Source: an uncultured Caulobacterales bacterium (GTDB lineage Bacteria; Pseudomonadota; Alphaproteobacteria; Caulobacterales; Caulobacteraceae). Taken from it: a DNA stretch of 64,000 nucleotides. How positions within the stretch are numbered: position 1 is the stretch's first letter; the number at the start of each line of letters is the position of its first letter. Under the pieces are notes generated by a model, which saw nothing but the letters and a program-made list of their open reading frames with translations, made no database searches and was not told the origin of the DNA. Positions 34,483-50,288 of this stretch are shown here, one piece after another. The position numbers and the translations under genes are program-made. The stretch spans positions 1 through 64,000 of the forward strand of contig CAIMFV010000022.1 of assembly GCA_903840435.1 (NCBI GenBank), written 5' to 3'.

Positions 34483-35348
34483 ACTCGGTTGTGGGCGAAT
34501 GTCAAAGCTTCCTGGCCGTCGCGGGCCGAGGCGTCAGCCCCTGATCTCGCCACCAATTCGGGTTGATCGACAAACGCTCCACCTCCGACAATGATAAACA
34601 GGTCGGAGTTTTTCGAGGTGGATCGCGCCAGAGAGATTAGGTCGCGAAGTCCGTCAATTCGCGAAGCATCGCTTAGCGAAAATCCCATGGCGTCAAACCA
34701 ATTATGCTCGATCGTATCGGAGATTTCGCTGGAATGGCTTCGGGTTTCAATCCAAGTGCGCCAACCGGCCCGGCGAAAATGATCCTCAACCGTGATGAGG
34801 CCAAAAATATGCTGCTCTCCCGGTGAGGGGGCGAAGAGGGCGCTATAGGGAGAGTCGGTCCGATCATAGGCGTGGGAGTGCCGAGAGCTGATCTCGCGGA
34901 CCAGCTGTTGCATGTGGCCAAGTCCTAGGGTGACGTCGGAGTAGGAGACAACGTCATCTTCCCAGTATTTGCCCAAGAGCGCCGCTGTGGGGGCGAACAG
35001 GTCAAGATAGATGCTCTCTAGCGCGTAATGCTGATCCAACAGGTCGGTGACATAGAGGATCGTCACGTCAGAATTGCCCTTGAGCACAATTGCGGCGAAG
35101 TTTTTGACCCGCTCCTCATCAAGACCGAGCTGCCGATGAGATTCTGGCGCGCTCAGTTCCCGCGCCTGGGAATGGGCGAGCATCAATCGCGGAATAATCT
35201 CGGTTTCAACAACACTGGTCAGTCTTTGATTACGCTCAGCCGTTTTTACACCTGAGTCTTTAACCCCGGCGTCGACAGCGGTTTCTGGAGCGTTTCGCGA
35301 CGCTTTCGCGAAGGTTTGGAACAGGGATGAAAAGGCGATTCCGTTCAT
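34464..35348 (-). CDS. aerR: B12-binding antirepressor AerR/PpaA
   Basis: A 294-residue cobalamin-binding regulator that antagonises PpsR in response to light and oxygen. The B12-binding domain is visible from about residue 160 on: PGEQHIFGLITVEDHFRRAG, the following WRTWIETRS, and a later LFIIVGGGAFV strand. A helical domain resembling the MtrA/MeaB-type four-helix bundle precedes it (residues 70-155). ATG 35348 has GGAGGG 7 bases upstream; the frame opens earlier at 35384 without support. The gene is divergent from bchF across the 318-bp control region and coupled with ppsR. Confidence 0.9.
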   Translation of the reverse strand: MNGIAFSSLFQTFAKASRNAPETAVDAGVKDSGVKTAERNQRLTSVVETEIIPRLMLAHSQARELSAPESHRQLGLDEERVKNFAAIVLKGNSDVTILYVTDLLDQHYALESIYLDLFAPTAALLGKYWEDDVVSYSDVTLGLGHMQQLVREISSRHSHAYDRTDSPYSALFAPSPGEQHIFGLITVEDHFRRAGWRTWIETRSHSSEISDTIEHNWFDAMGFSLSDASRIDGLRDLISLARSTSKNSDLFIIVGGGAFVDQPELVARSGADASARDGQEALTFAHNRVCQLAH

Positions 35349-35575
35349 ATTGACCCTCCACCGGTCCGTACGACAGTTTGCCAAGGCAAACCGTCGTCAC
35401 TCCTTCTGGCCCGGTGCGGAAGCGCCCTTCAGGACTTCTCGTTCGCGAACCTTTTGCGTTTCCCGGCGTGATCAGGGGTGTCTCGGGCGCCCGTGTGATC
35501 CATCCGCGCCCACCCTAGACCAGATTGTGGGTTTGTTAAGATGGACTCGCGGTAAAAATTTCGTCAAGTCAAAAG

Positions 35576-35593
35576 TGTCAAATTTGCTTGACG
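35576..35593. promoter_or_regulatory. PpsR-type box 1 upstream of bchF
   Basis: TGTCAAATTTGCTTGACG fits TGT-N12-ACG. It is a near-perfect dyad TGTCAA-N6-TTGACG with one mismatch to the TGT-N12-ACA consensus. It lies 74 bp before the bchF start in the aerR-bchF control region (35349-35666), which otherwise holds no gene. Confidence 0.75.
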
Positions 35594-35609
35594 TCATTTT
35601 TCATTGACA
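35592..35609. promoter_or_regulatory. PpsR-type box 2, abutting box 1
   Basis: CGTCATTTTTCATTGACA fits CGT-N12-ACA and shares two bases with box 1. The pair forms the tandem arrangement that PpsR/CrtJ typically uses for cooperative binding. Its right half TTGACA doubles as a -35 hexamer. Confidence 0.75.
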
Positions 35610-35633
35610 CCCCGCTTGTCGCGGTCCTAGCAT
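35604..35633 (+). promoter_or_regulatory. Likely sigma70-type promoter of the bchF operon
   Basis: A -35 TTGACA at 35604-35609 is spaced 18 bases from a weak -10 TAGCAT at 35628-35633. It overlaps the second PpsR box, so repressor binding would block polymerase. The predicted start point is about 27 bases before bchF. Confidence 0.5.
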
Positions 35634-35666
35634 CCGATCAGACGCCAACGTTTTCGGAGGCAGGGT

Positions 35667-37648
<1,982 letters not shown>

Positions 37649-39157
37649 CCATGAAACTGGCCGTTTGGACCTATGAGGGACCCCCGCATGTCGGGGCCAT
37701 GCGGGTCGCCACCGCCATGAAGGGGGTGCATTATCTCTTGCATGCGCCGCAAGGCGATACCTATGCCGATCTGCTATTCACCATGATCGAGCGGCGCGGA
37801 GAACGCCCGCCGGTAACCTACACCACCTTCCAAGCCCGGGATTTGGGCGGCGACACAGCCGATCTCTTCAAGGACGCAGCGCGCGGTGCCTATGAGCGGT
37901 TTTTGCCGCAAGCCATGCTGGTCGGCGCATCCTGCACAGCCGAGCTGATCCAAGATGATCCCGGCGGCCTGGCCAAAACGCTTGGCCTTCCCATTCCGGT
38001 GGTCCCGTTGGAGCTGCCCTCCTACCAAAAAAAGGAAAATTGGGGCGCGTCGGAGACCTTTTTCCAACTGGTCAAACGCTTTGCTGTGAAGCGCGAGGGT
38101 CCGGCCCAAGGCGGCGCGCCACGTTGCAATCTGCTCGGCCCCACGGCGCTCGGCTTCCGCCATCGCGATGATGTGCTGGAAGTTACGCGCCTGCTCGGCC
38201 AATTGGGCTTTGAGGTCAATGTGACCGCGCCGCTCAACGCTACGCCTGCTGATCTGGCGCGGCTCGGGGACGCAGATTTCAACGTCGTCCTTTACCCTGA
38301 AATTGCCGAGACGGCTGCGACCTGGCTTGAGAAAAATCTCGGTCAGCCTGCCATCCGCACGCCGCCGATTGGCATTGGCGCCACCCGGGACTTTATCGCC
38401 GCCGTCGCCGCCCTCACCGGGCGGGATGCAAGCGCGCTGTTGCACTCCATGCCCTCCAATCAACCCTGGTGGTCGCGGTCGGTGGATTCGACCTATTTGA
38501 CCGGCAAGCGGGTCTTTGTGTTTGGCGACGCCACCCACGCCATCGCCGCCGCCCGCATCGCTCGGGAAGAAATGGGGTTCGAGGTCGTCGGACTGGGAGC
38601 CTATAATCGCGAATTCGCCCGCGAGGTTCGTGCAGCCGCCGAGCATTATGGCTGCCCGGCCCTGATTACCGATGATTATCTTGAGGTCGAGCGCACCATT
38701 GCCGATCTGCAACCCGAGTTGGTCTTGGGCACCCAGATGGAGCGCCATATCGCCAAGCGGCTCAACATCGCCTGCGCCGTCATATCCGCCCCGGCCCATG
38801 TGCAAGACTTTCCGGCCCGTTACTCGCCGCAAATGGGTTTCGAAGGTGCGAATGTCATGTTCGACACCTGGGTGCATCCCTTGGTCATGGGGCTGGAAGA
38901 GCATTTGCTCGCCATGTTCCGCGACGATTTCGAATTCAACGACCATGCCGGTCCGTCCCATCTCGGCCACGGCGGCGGCAAGGCTGTGGAGCCTACGGTC
39001 GCGGTCCCGCCTCAAGCGGTCACAGAGACGGTGCCTGCGACCATCAGCTGGACCTCGGACGCCGAGGCTGAACTGATCAAAATTCCTTTCTTCGTCAGGG
39101 GAAAGGCCCGCCGCAACACGGAGATCTTCGCGGAACGCAACGGCATTTTCCGGATCG

Positions 39158-43906
<4,749 letters not shown>

Positions 43907-43907
<1 letters not shown>

Positions 43908-44608
43908 TGACCAGTCTGGCTTACGATCAACGCCGCGGGCGGCTGCAAACCTATTTCAACGCCACCGCCGTCGAGGCCTGGGCGGCCCTGACCTCGGACG
44001 CGCCGGTCAGCCGAATTCGCCAAACTGTACGCGCTGGCCGGGATCGGATGCGCGAGACGCTTTTGTCATGGTTGGCGGACGATCTCGACGGCGTTCGCCT
44101 TTTGGATGCCGGCTGCGGCACAGGCGCCTTATCGGTGGCGGCGGCCCATCGCGGCGCCCAGGTCACGGCCGTCGATATCGCCGCCAATCTGGTCGAGATT
44201 GCGCAAGATCGCCTGCCCGAGCGCATGGGCAAGGGGCGGATTGATTTTCATGTCGGCGACATGCTTGACCCGGCCTTTGGCCGTTTCGGTCATGTGGTGG
44301 CGATGGACTCGCTGATCCATTATCCCACCCCAGAAATTGTGCGGTTTTTGGCGGCGATTGCCGCACGCACCGACCAGTCCATCCTGTTTACCGTGGCGCC
44401 GCGCACGCCGGCTCTCTCCGTCATGCACGCGGCCGGGCGGCTGTTCCCACGCGCCAATCGCGCGCCAGCGATTGAACCTGTGGCGCCCACCCAGTTGACG
44501 CGGCTGGTCGATAGCGACGCCGCCTTGCGCGACTGGCGCGTCGGGCGCAGCGAAAGGATCGTCAGCGGCTTCTACACCTCGCAAGCCTTTGAGCTCGTCA
44601 GGCGATGA
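43907..44608 (+). CDS. bchM: Magnesium protoporphyrin IX methyltransferase BchM
   Basis: BchM methylates Mg-protoporphyrin IX at the C13 propionate using SAM, giving the substrate of AcsF. The 233-residue protein has SAM motif I LLDAGCGTGALSVAAA near residues 65-80, the acidic post-I residue in VTAVDIAANLVEIA, and the family segment AMDSLIHYPTPEIVRFL. It overlaps bchL by one base and lhaA by four, so translation is coupled. Confidence 0.95.
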
Positions 44609-46053
44609 TTGAGCGTCCGCCCCGTCCTGTTTGGTCTTGGCGTGCGGTTGGCCTTGGTTGGCTGCCGTTTGCGGACGCGGCGACGCCAGAGCTACCGCTC
44701 GGCCGGATGCTGCGCCTGTCGCTATTCCAGGTCAGCGTTGGTGTGGCGGCGGTCTTGCTGATCGGCACGCTCAATCGGGTGATGATTGTCGAGCTCAATC
44801 TTCCGGCCTGGCTGGTGGCGACGATGATCTCCTTGCCGCTGGTCTTTGCGCCCTTTCGCATGTTGGTCGGACATAGGTCAGACCATCATCGCTCGGTACT
44901 TGGCTGGAAGCGGGTTCCCTATATTTGGTTTGGCACGCTGATGCAGTTTGGCGGACTGGCCATCATGCCGTTTGCGCTCATCCTGCTTTCTGGCGACAGT
45001 CATGGCCCGCCGATCCTCGGCCAGGCCAGTGCAGCCCTAGCTTTTTTGGCGACAGGGGCGGGCGTTCATATGACTCAGACGGCAGGCCTCGCCTTGGCGA
45101 CGGACCTTGCACCGGCGGACGCGCGCCCAAAAGTCGTGGCACTGTTGTGCTTGATGTTACTGGTGGGGACGGTGGTTTCTGCAGTGACCTTCGGGCTCTT
45201 GCTGTTTCCGTTTAGCGAAGTGCGCTTGGTGCGGGTGGTGCAGGGCGCGGCGGTTGCCAGTCTGGTCTTAAACACCTTGGCCCTGTGGAAGCAGGAGGCC
45301 CGCGACCCGGCGCGCGCATTGATTGCCAAGACGCCAAGCCCCCGCTTTGGTGAGGCTTGGACGGCCTATACGCGCACAGGTCGCGCAGTTCGGCGCTTGG
45401 TTGCCATCGGGCTTGGGACCATGGCGTTTAGTATGCAAGATGTCCTCTTAGAGCCCTATGGCGGGCGCGTGCTGCATCTGCCGGTCGGGGCGACGACGAT
45501 CTTGACAGCCATGTTGGCGCTTGGCGGCGCCTGTGGGCTTGGACTGGCAGCGCGGCAATTGAACCGCGGCGCTGATCCCTATCGCATTGCAGGCTATGGC
45601 GCCACGGCAGGGCTTTGCGCCTTTACCGCAGTGATTTTTGCAGCCCCCTTGCAGTCGGGAGGCTTGTTCGCCGCGAGCGTCCTGATGATCGGCTTTGGCG
45701 CTGGCCTTTTCGCTCACGGCACCTTGACCGCCTCGATGAACATGTCTGAGCGCGATGCCACCGGCCTGGCGCTAGGCGTCTGGGGCGCGGTGCAAGCCCT
45801 TGCCGCTGGGGTCGCTATCGCCGCGGGCGGCCTGATTGGCGACGGCGTTTCAGCGCTTGCCCGGACGGGTCGCCTGGGCGAGGTGCTCGCCAACCCAGCT
45901 ACGGGGTTTACTGCCGTCTATCTAATTGAAATTGTGTTGTTATTTTCAACGCTTGTCGCTTTGGGGCCGCTTGTACGGTTTGGTGTGGCGCCCGAGACTG
46001 ACGAGCTTGCGACCCTATCCGCTGATCCCATCATGCTTACACCGACCCGGTAG
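44605..46053 (+). CDS. lhaA: Light-harvesting complex I assembly protein LhaA (PucC family)
   Basis: A 482-residue, 12-helix MFS-like protein of the PucC/BCD family. It is needed for assembly of light-harvesting 1, probably by delivering bacteriochlorophyll. Family marks include GTLNRVMIVELNLPAWLVA, APFRMLVGHRSDHHRSVLGW with KRVPYIWFGTLMQFGG, and FSMQDVLLEPYGGRVLHLPVG split over residues 275-295. The position right after bchM and before puhA is typical. In relatives, promoters for puh lie within this gene. Confidence 0.95.
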   Translation: MIERPPRPVWSWRAVGLGWLPFADAATPELPLGRMLRLSLFQVSVGVAAVLLIGTLNRVMIVELNLPAWLVATMISLPLVFAPFRMLVGHRSDHHRSVLGWKRVPYIWFGTLMQFGGLAIMPFALILLSGDSHGPPILGQASAALAFLATGAGVHMTQTAGLALATDLAPADARPKVVALLCLMLLVGTVVSAVTFGLLLFPFSEVRLVRVVQGAAVASLVLNTLALWKQEARDPARALIAKTPSPRFGEAWTAYTRTGRAVRRLVAIGLGTMAFSMQDVLLEPYGGRVLHLPVGATTILTAMLALGGACGLGLAARQLNRGADPYRIAGYGATAGLCAFTAVIFAAPLQSGGLFAASVLMIGFGAGLFAHGTLTASMNMSERDATGLALGVWGAVQALAAGVAIAAGGLIGDGVSALARTGRLGEVLANPATGFTAVYLIEIVLLFSTLVALGPLVRFGVAPETDELATLSADPIMLTPTR

Positions 46054-46064
46054 AGGGGGCTAAG

Positions 46065-46853
46065 ATGTTTCACAATCTGCAATTCGCCGGAAATTTCGAT
46101 CTGGTCTCGCTGATCTTCAGCGTGTTCGTCGGATTTTTCCTCGCCTTGATCCTCTACCTGCGCCGCGAAGACCGCCGGGAAGGATATCCCCTCGAAGATG
46201 ACGTTACCGGACGGCTGGAAAGCGTCGGTAGCTTCTTCTTCTTTCCGGAACCGAAGACGTTTCGGCTGCCCAGCGGCGAGGTGATCTCGCGGCCCGACGG
46301 GGCACGGGATGTTCCCTCCAAAACCATGCGCCAAACCACGCGCTCGGCCGGATCACCTTTCCAACCGATTGGCGATCCAATGAAGGCCGGTGTTGGACCG
46401 GGCTCATACGCGCAACGCTCGAAAAAGCCCGATGTGCTGGCGCACTCCGGCGCGCCGAAAATTGTGCCGCTTCGGGTCGCCAAGAGTTTTTGGATCGACA
46501 AGCCCAGCGAAGATCCGCGCGGGGCAAAGGTCTATGGCGCTGACGGCGCGGTCGCAGGCGTCGTTACCGATCTGTGGGTCGACCAAGCCGAATTCATCAT
46601 CCGCTATCTCGAGGTCGAGGCCTCGGAAGGTGGCACGGTTCTGCTGCCATTGACCATGGCTGTGGTGGTCAAGTCGGGTGACGCTAAGAAGCGCAAGGTC
46701 AAGGTCAATGCCATAACCGCAAGTCAGTTTGCTGGCGTCCCGAAACTCGCCTCCGCTGACCAGGTCACCATCGACGAGGAAGAGCGCATCGTTGCCTATT
46801 ATGGCGCGGGCCACCTCTATGCCACGCCAGACCGCCTGGAGCCCCTGATATGA
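46065..46853 (+). CDS. puhA: Photosynthetic reaction centre H subunit
   Basis: The H subunit caps the cytoplasmic face of the RC-LM core and supplies protons to the secondary quinone. The 262-residue protein has one transmembrane helix near residues 12-32 (SLIFSVFVGFFLALILYL) followed by RREDRREGYPLE. The PRC-barrel domain includes GVVTDLWVDQAEFIIRYLEV, with conserved acidic residues. AGAGGGGG lies before ATG 46065. The stop overlaps puhB. Its presence implies that pufLM exist outside the window. Confidence 0.96.
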   Translation: MFHNLQFAGNFDLVSLIFSVFVGFFLALILYLRREDRREGYPLEDDVTGRLESVGSFFFFPEPKTFRLPSGEVISRPDGARDVPSKTMRQTTRSAGSPFQPIGDPMKAGVGPGSYAQRSKKPDVLAHSGAPKIVPLRVAKSFWIDKPSEDPRGAKVYGADGAVAGVVTDLWVDQAEFIIRYLEVEASEGGTVLLPLTMAVVVKSGDAKKRKVKVNAITASQFAGVPKLASADQVTIDEEERIVAYYGAGHLYATPDRLEPLI

Positions 46854-47512
46854 GCGAGCACGATTTCGAGGCCATTCGCGGCATTCCAGGCGCCTTGCCG
46901 CAGGGCGAGCATGTGGTGTGGCAGGGCGCGCCAGACGCGTGGCGTCTCGCGTGTCGGGCCTTTCACATTCGCGCTGTCGCGGCCTATTTCGCCGTCATGC
47001 TCGGCTATCGCGCTGTGGTGGCGCTTATGGCTGGAGAGGCTGTTTCGCGGGTCGCCTTGCAAGTCGTCCAGGTGTCGCCCTTGGCCTTTGTCGCCCTTGG
47101 GGTGCTGGGCGGTTTGGCGCTGCTCTACAGCCGCACCACCGTCTATACGATCACGACACGGCGCCTTGTCGTCCGCTTCGGCCTCGCCCTTCCCAAGGCG
47201 ATCAACCTGCCTTTTGCCCAGATCGAAAGCGCCGCGATCAAGCGCCAAAATTCCAGCTGTGGTGAATTGGCGGTAAAGCTGAAATCGCCCAACAAGGTGC
47301 CATTTTTGCAGCTGTGGCCAAATGTTCGGCCTTGGCGTCTTGCCTCTCCCGAACCGGCTCTGATGGCCTTGCGCGATGTGGACGCCGCCGCAGAGGCCTT
47401 GGTCCGTGCCATGAACGCTGCCGGACCGATCACGGTTTCCGACGCCGCCTTGCGGGGGCGGGGGCTCGGTTCCGCGCATGGCGCGCCGACACCTGAAGCC
47501 TTGGTGGCTTAA
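46850..47512 (+). CDS. puhB: Photosynthetic complex assembly protein PuhB
   Basis: PuhB helps assemble the reaction-centre core and light-harvesting 1. The 220-residue protein begins with ALPQGEHVVWQGAPDAWRLA, then two transmembrane segments (about residues 42-60 and 75-95) and a cytoplasmic PH-like bPH2 domain (TVYTITTRRLVVRFGLALPK and VPFLQLWPNVRPWRL). It overlaps the puhA stop (ATGA). The C-terminus is Ala-rich. Confidence 0.93.
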   Translation: MSEHDFEAIRGIPGALPQGEHVVWQGAPDAWRLACRAFHIRAVAAYFAVMLGYRAVVALMAGEAVSRVALQVVQVSPLAFVALGVLGGLALLYSRTTVYTITTRRLVVRFGLALPKAINLPFAQIESAAIKRQNSSCGELAVKLKSPNKVPFLQLWPNVRPWRLASPEPALMALRDVDAAAEALVRAMNAAGPITVSDAALRGRGLGSAHGAPTPEALVA

Positions 47513-47566
47513 GCTCATGGTCGCGTTCAGAAAAAGCCCTCCCGCCCTTTGCCAAGGAGCCAACCC

Positions 47567-48043
47567 ATGAGTGCGCTCGATCATGAAGCGTTTCCACGGG
47601 GCGCGCTGATTGCAGCGGCTGGACTGGTGAGCTTCTCCCTGCTTGCGACGATCCTTGGAAATCACGCAGGCCTGGGAAATCACGCCGGTCGCATCGCCTC
47701 GACCATTCCGCCGATTTCGGCGCCCGCTCGCGAGGTCAGCCTGGCCTTCGCCGACCAGACCGATGGGTCGGTTCAGGTGAAGGATTTTGCATCGGGGCGC
47801 GTGCTGGGCGTTTTGCCCGCCGGATCGGATGGATTTGTGCGGGGCGTCATGCGGGGCATGGCCCATGAGCGCATAGCCCATCACATCACCAACGGGCCCG
47901 GCTTTCACCTGGTCGAAGGCGCGGACCGGCGGGTGGTTTTGGAAGATCCGGCGACCGGTCGACGTATCGATCTCAATGCGTTCGGCGATATCAATTTGAA
48001 GGCGTTCAGCCGCTTCCTGCCCGCGACGGGAGGCGCCTCATGA
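47567..48043 (+). CDS. puhC: Photosynthetic complex assembly protein PuhC
   Basis: A 158-residue membrane-anchored protein needed for efficient RC-LH1 assembly. It has one N-terminal transmembrane segment (residues 12-30, GALIAAAGLVSFSLLATIL) and a periplasmic beta-rich domain with REVSLAFADQTDGSVQVKDF and GSDGFVRGVMRGM. ATG 47567 has AAGGAG 8 bases upstream. A short 18-bp tandem duplication encodes repeated GNHAG residues just after the anchor. The stop overlaps the next small gene (ATGA). Confidence 0.92.
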   Translation: MSALDHEAFPRGALIAAAGLVSFSLLATILGNHAGLGNHAGRIASTIPPISAPAREVSLAFADQTDGSVQVKDFASGRVLGVLPAGSDGFVRGVMRGMAHERIAHHITNGPGFHLVEGADRRVVLEDPATGRRIDLNAFGDINLKAFSRFLPATGGAS

Positions 48044-48327
48044 GCCGTCGCACTGAGGTCCTGCCCTGTACGATTAATATTGAGCATTCGGCCGCCAGCC
48101 TGCACGCCCATGTGGAACTGGATGGCGAACCGGAAATCCTGCCGGGCGACCGCGTCTGCGTGCTCGGAGACCCGATTTTTGTCCGCTTCGGCCAAACCCT
48201 GGTTCTGCGTCGCAATGCGCGGGTTGAGCGGGCGGGTTTTCTGGCCCGGCAGTGGACCAAACTGACCGCCAGCCTCGCCCTTACTGAGCTTTATGAAGTC
48301 AGCTTTACACCTGGGAGACTCCCATGA
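48040..48327 (+). CDS. Small conserved-looking PGC protein of unknown function
   Basis: A 95-residue protein, probably cytoplasmic and beta-rich, with [20 protein letters not shown] in the middle and [18 protein letters not shown] after it. It is translationally coupled on both sides: its ATG overlaps the puhC stop and its own stop overlaps the acsF start. That tight placement strongly supports a real gene, with a role in assembly or in the cyclase step. A small ORF in this position occurs in other alphaproteobacterial PGCs as I recall, but I cannot assign a name with confidence. Confidence 0.8.
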   Translation: MSRRTEVLPCTINIEHSAASLHAHVELDGEPEILPGDRVCVLGDPIFVRFGQTLVLRRNARVERAGFLARQWTKLTASLALTELYEVSFTPGRLP

Positions 48328-49391
48328 CCGCCACCGCTGCGATGATCGATACCGCCCCCGACACGACCCGGATGGCCCAGACCGACACGCTTTTGAGCCC
48401 GAGGTTTTACACCACTGACTTCGATGCCATGGATCGCATCGATGTGGGCGCGGTGCGCAAGGAATGGGACGCTCTGATCGCCGAAATGGCCAGCGACCCC
48501 AATCGCAACCACTTCAAACGCACCGAAGCTTTTGAGAACGTGCTCGACAAGCTGAGCCCGGAGCTGCGCCAGGAGTTTATTGATTTTCTTGTCAGCTCGC
48601 TGACGGCGGAGTTTTCGGGCTGCGTCCTCTATGCCGAGATTGTCAAGCGGGTGAAGAACCCCGACATCAAGGCGCTGTTCAAATATATGAGCCGCGACGA
48701 GGCCCGCCATGCCGGTTTTATCAATGAAGCCTTGAAAGACTTCAATATTGGCGTTGACCTCAGCTTTTTGACCAAGACGAAAAAGTACACCTTCTTCAAG
48801 CCTAAATTCATTTTCTACGCCGTCTACCTTTCCGAAAAGATTGGCTATGCCCGCTATATCACCATCTTCCGGCAGCTTGAGCGCCATCCCGAGATGCGTT
48901 TCCACCCCATCTTCAACTGGTTCAAAGAGTGGTGCGCCGACGAGTTTCGTCATGGTGAAGCCTTTGCTCTGTTGATGCGCGCCGACCCCAAACTGTTGCG
49001 CGGTGGAAACCGGCTGTGGATCAAGTTCTTCCTCTTGTCGGTCTATGCCACCATGTATGTGCGCGACCATGCCCGGCCCGCCTTCCACGCGGCGCTGGGG
49101 GTCGATCCGACCGACTATGATTATCGGGTGTTCCGCGTCTGTTCGGAAATCACCAAACAAATCTTCCCCTTTACCATCGACATTGATCATCCTGGCGCGC
49201 GGAAAGCGTTTGACCGCCTCTCCGAAATCAACCTGCGCATCACGAGAGCCTCGGCCCGGGGCGGCGTGGTCGGAGCATTGCAAAAGGTCGGGTTGTTCGC
49301 AGCGGCAGGCGCGGCCTTCGTTTCGCTCTATCTCGTTCCGGCGACGCCAAATGAAGCGCCGGCCGATGTGCGTCTCGTTCCGGTTTGGTAG
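48324..49391 (+). CDS. acsF: Aerobic Mg-protoporphyrin IX monomethyl ester cyclase AcsF
   Basis: AcsF is the di-iron, oxygen-dependent cyclase that forms ring E, yielding divinyl protochlorophyllide. The 355-residue protein has iron-ligand motifs in [32 protein letters not shown] and [13 protein letters not shown]. Its N-terminus [15 protein letters not shown] is typical. It overlaps the small ORF upstream and is followed by puhE. It indicates that bacteriochlorophyll can be made with oxygen present. Confidence 0.96.
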   Translation: MTATAAMIDTAPDTTRMAQTDTLLSPRFYTTDFDAMDRIDVGAVRKEWDALIAEMASDPNRNHFKRTEAFENVLDKLSPELRQEFIDFLVSSLTAEFSGCVLYAEIVKRVKNPDIKALFKYMSRDEARHAGFINEALKDFNIGVDLSFLTKTKKYTFFKPKFIFYAVYLSEKIGYARYITIFRQLERHPEMRFHPIFNWFKEWCADEFRHGEAFALLMRADPKLLRGGNRLWIKFFLLSVYATMYVRDHARPAFHAALGVDPTDYDYRVFRVCSEITKQIFPFTIDIDHPGARKAFDRLSEINLRITRASARGGVVGALQKVGLFAAAGAAFVSLYLVPATPNEAPADVRLVPVW

Positions 49392-49405
49392 GGAGCAATT
49401 TGGCA

Positions 49406-50203
49406 ATGTCCTTGGCTGTGCTCGGCATGACCTTTGGTTACACGATCTTCGTCTGGTGGTTTTCCACCGGCGCGATCGTGTGGCTGGACCGTCGTCCGCA
49501 GCACACCCACGGGCTGAGCTTTGCGCTCGTGACCTGCATCGCCGCGGCGGCGCTGGCGGGCGTATTTGCAAGCTTGGATGATCATACCACCACAGGCGCC
49601 GTACTGGGCTTTACCTCGGCGGTGGGGCTGTGGGGATGGCACGAGGCGAGCTTTTTAATGGGTGGCGTCACGGGGCCAAGGGTCGCCCCTTGCCCACCGG
49701 ACGCGAGCCTTGGGCAAAGATTTAAGCTCGCCGCTGCGACCCTCATCTATCATGAGGCGGCGCTGGTGGTGACCCTGGTGTTTCTGGGCATGGTCATCTC
49801 AGGGCACGCGAATACGGTTGGCTTTTGGACCTTTGCCCTGTTGTTCGTCGCAAGGCTGAGCGCCAAGCTTAATCTGTTCTTTGGCGTGCCAAATTTCAGC
49901 TTGGAGTTTTTTCCGCCGCGCTTGGCCTATCTCGCCACCTATCTTGGCAAGGCCAAACGCAATGCCGTCTTTCCGGTCTCGGTCGCTGCAGGCCTTTTGG
50001 CGCTTTGGCTCGAGGTTCGGATGGTTAGTGCCGCTTCGGCAAGTGCTGCTGACGTGGTTGGCGGCTCCTTGGTCATGGCTTTGACAGCGCTGGCTCTGCT
50101 CGAGCATGGCTTCATGGTGGCGCCCATTCCGGACGCGGCGCTCTGGCGCTGGGCGCTGTCCTCTCACCGCAAGGCGGCGGGCGCGCCGACACTTGATTTA
50201 TAA
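49406..50203 (+). CDS. puhE: Photosynthetic complex assembly protein PuhE
   Basis: A polytopic membrane protein of 265 residues, with about seven hydrophobic segments, required for normal reaction-centre assembly in Rhodobacter. Family features include [38 protein letters not shown], and [20 protein letters not shown] followed by [14 protein letters not shown] 49406 is chosen; an in-frame TTG at 49400 is nearer the GGGAG ribosome site and cannot be excluded. hemA follows. Confidence 0.92.
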   Translation: MSLAVLGMTFGYTIFVWWFSTGAIVWLDRRPQHTHGLSFALVTCIAAAALAGVFASLDDHTTTGAVLGFTSAVGLWGWHEASFLMGGVTGPRVAPCPPDASLGQRFKLAAATLIYHEAALVVTLVFLGMVISGHANTVGFWTFALLFVARLSAKLNLFFGVPNFSLEFFPPRLAYLATYLGKAKRNAVFPVSVAAGLLALWLEVRMVSAASASAADVVGGSLVMALTALALLEHGFMVAPIPDAALWRWALSSHRKAAGAPTLDL

Positions 50204-50288
50204 CAAAGGACCCGGGGCGATCCCGGTCATAACACAAGCCACGCCGCTAAAGGACGCGGACCTGGACTGGGTACGAGGAGTTGGGAAG

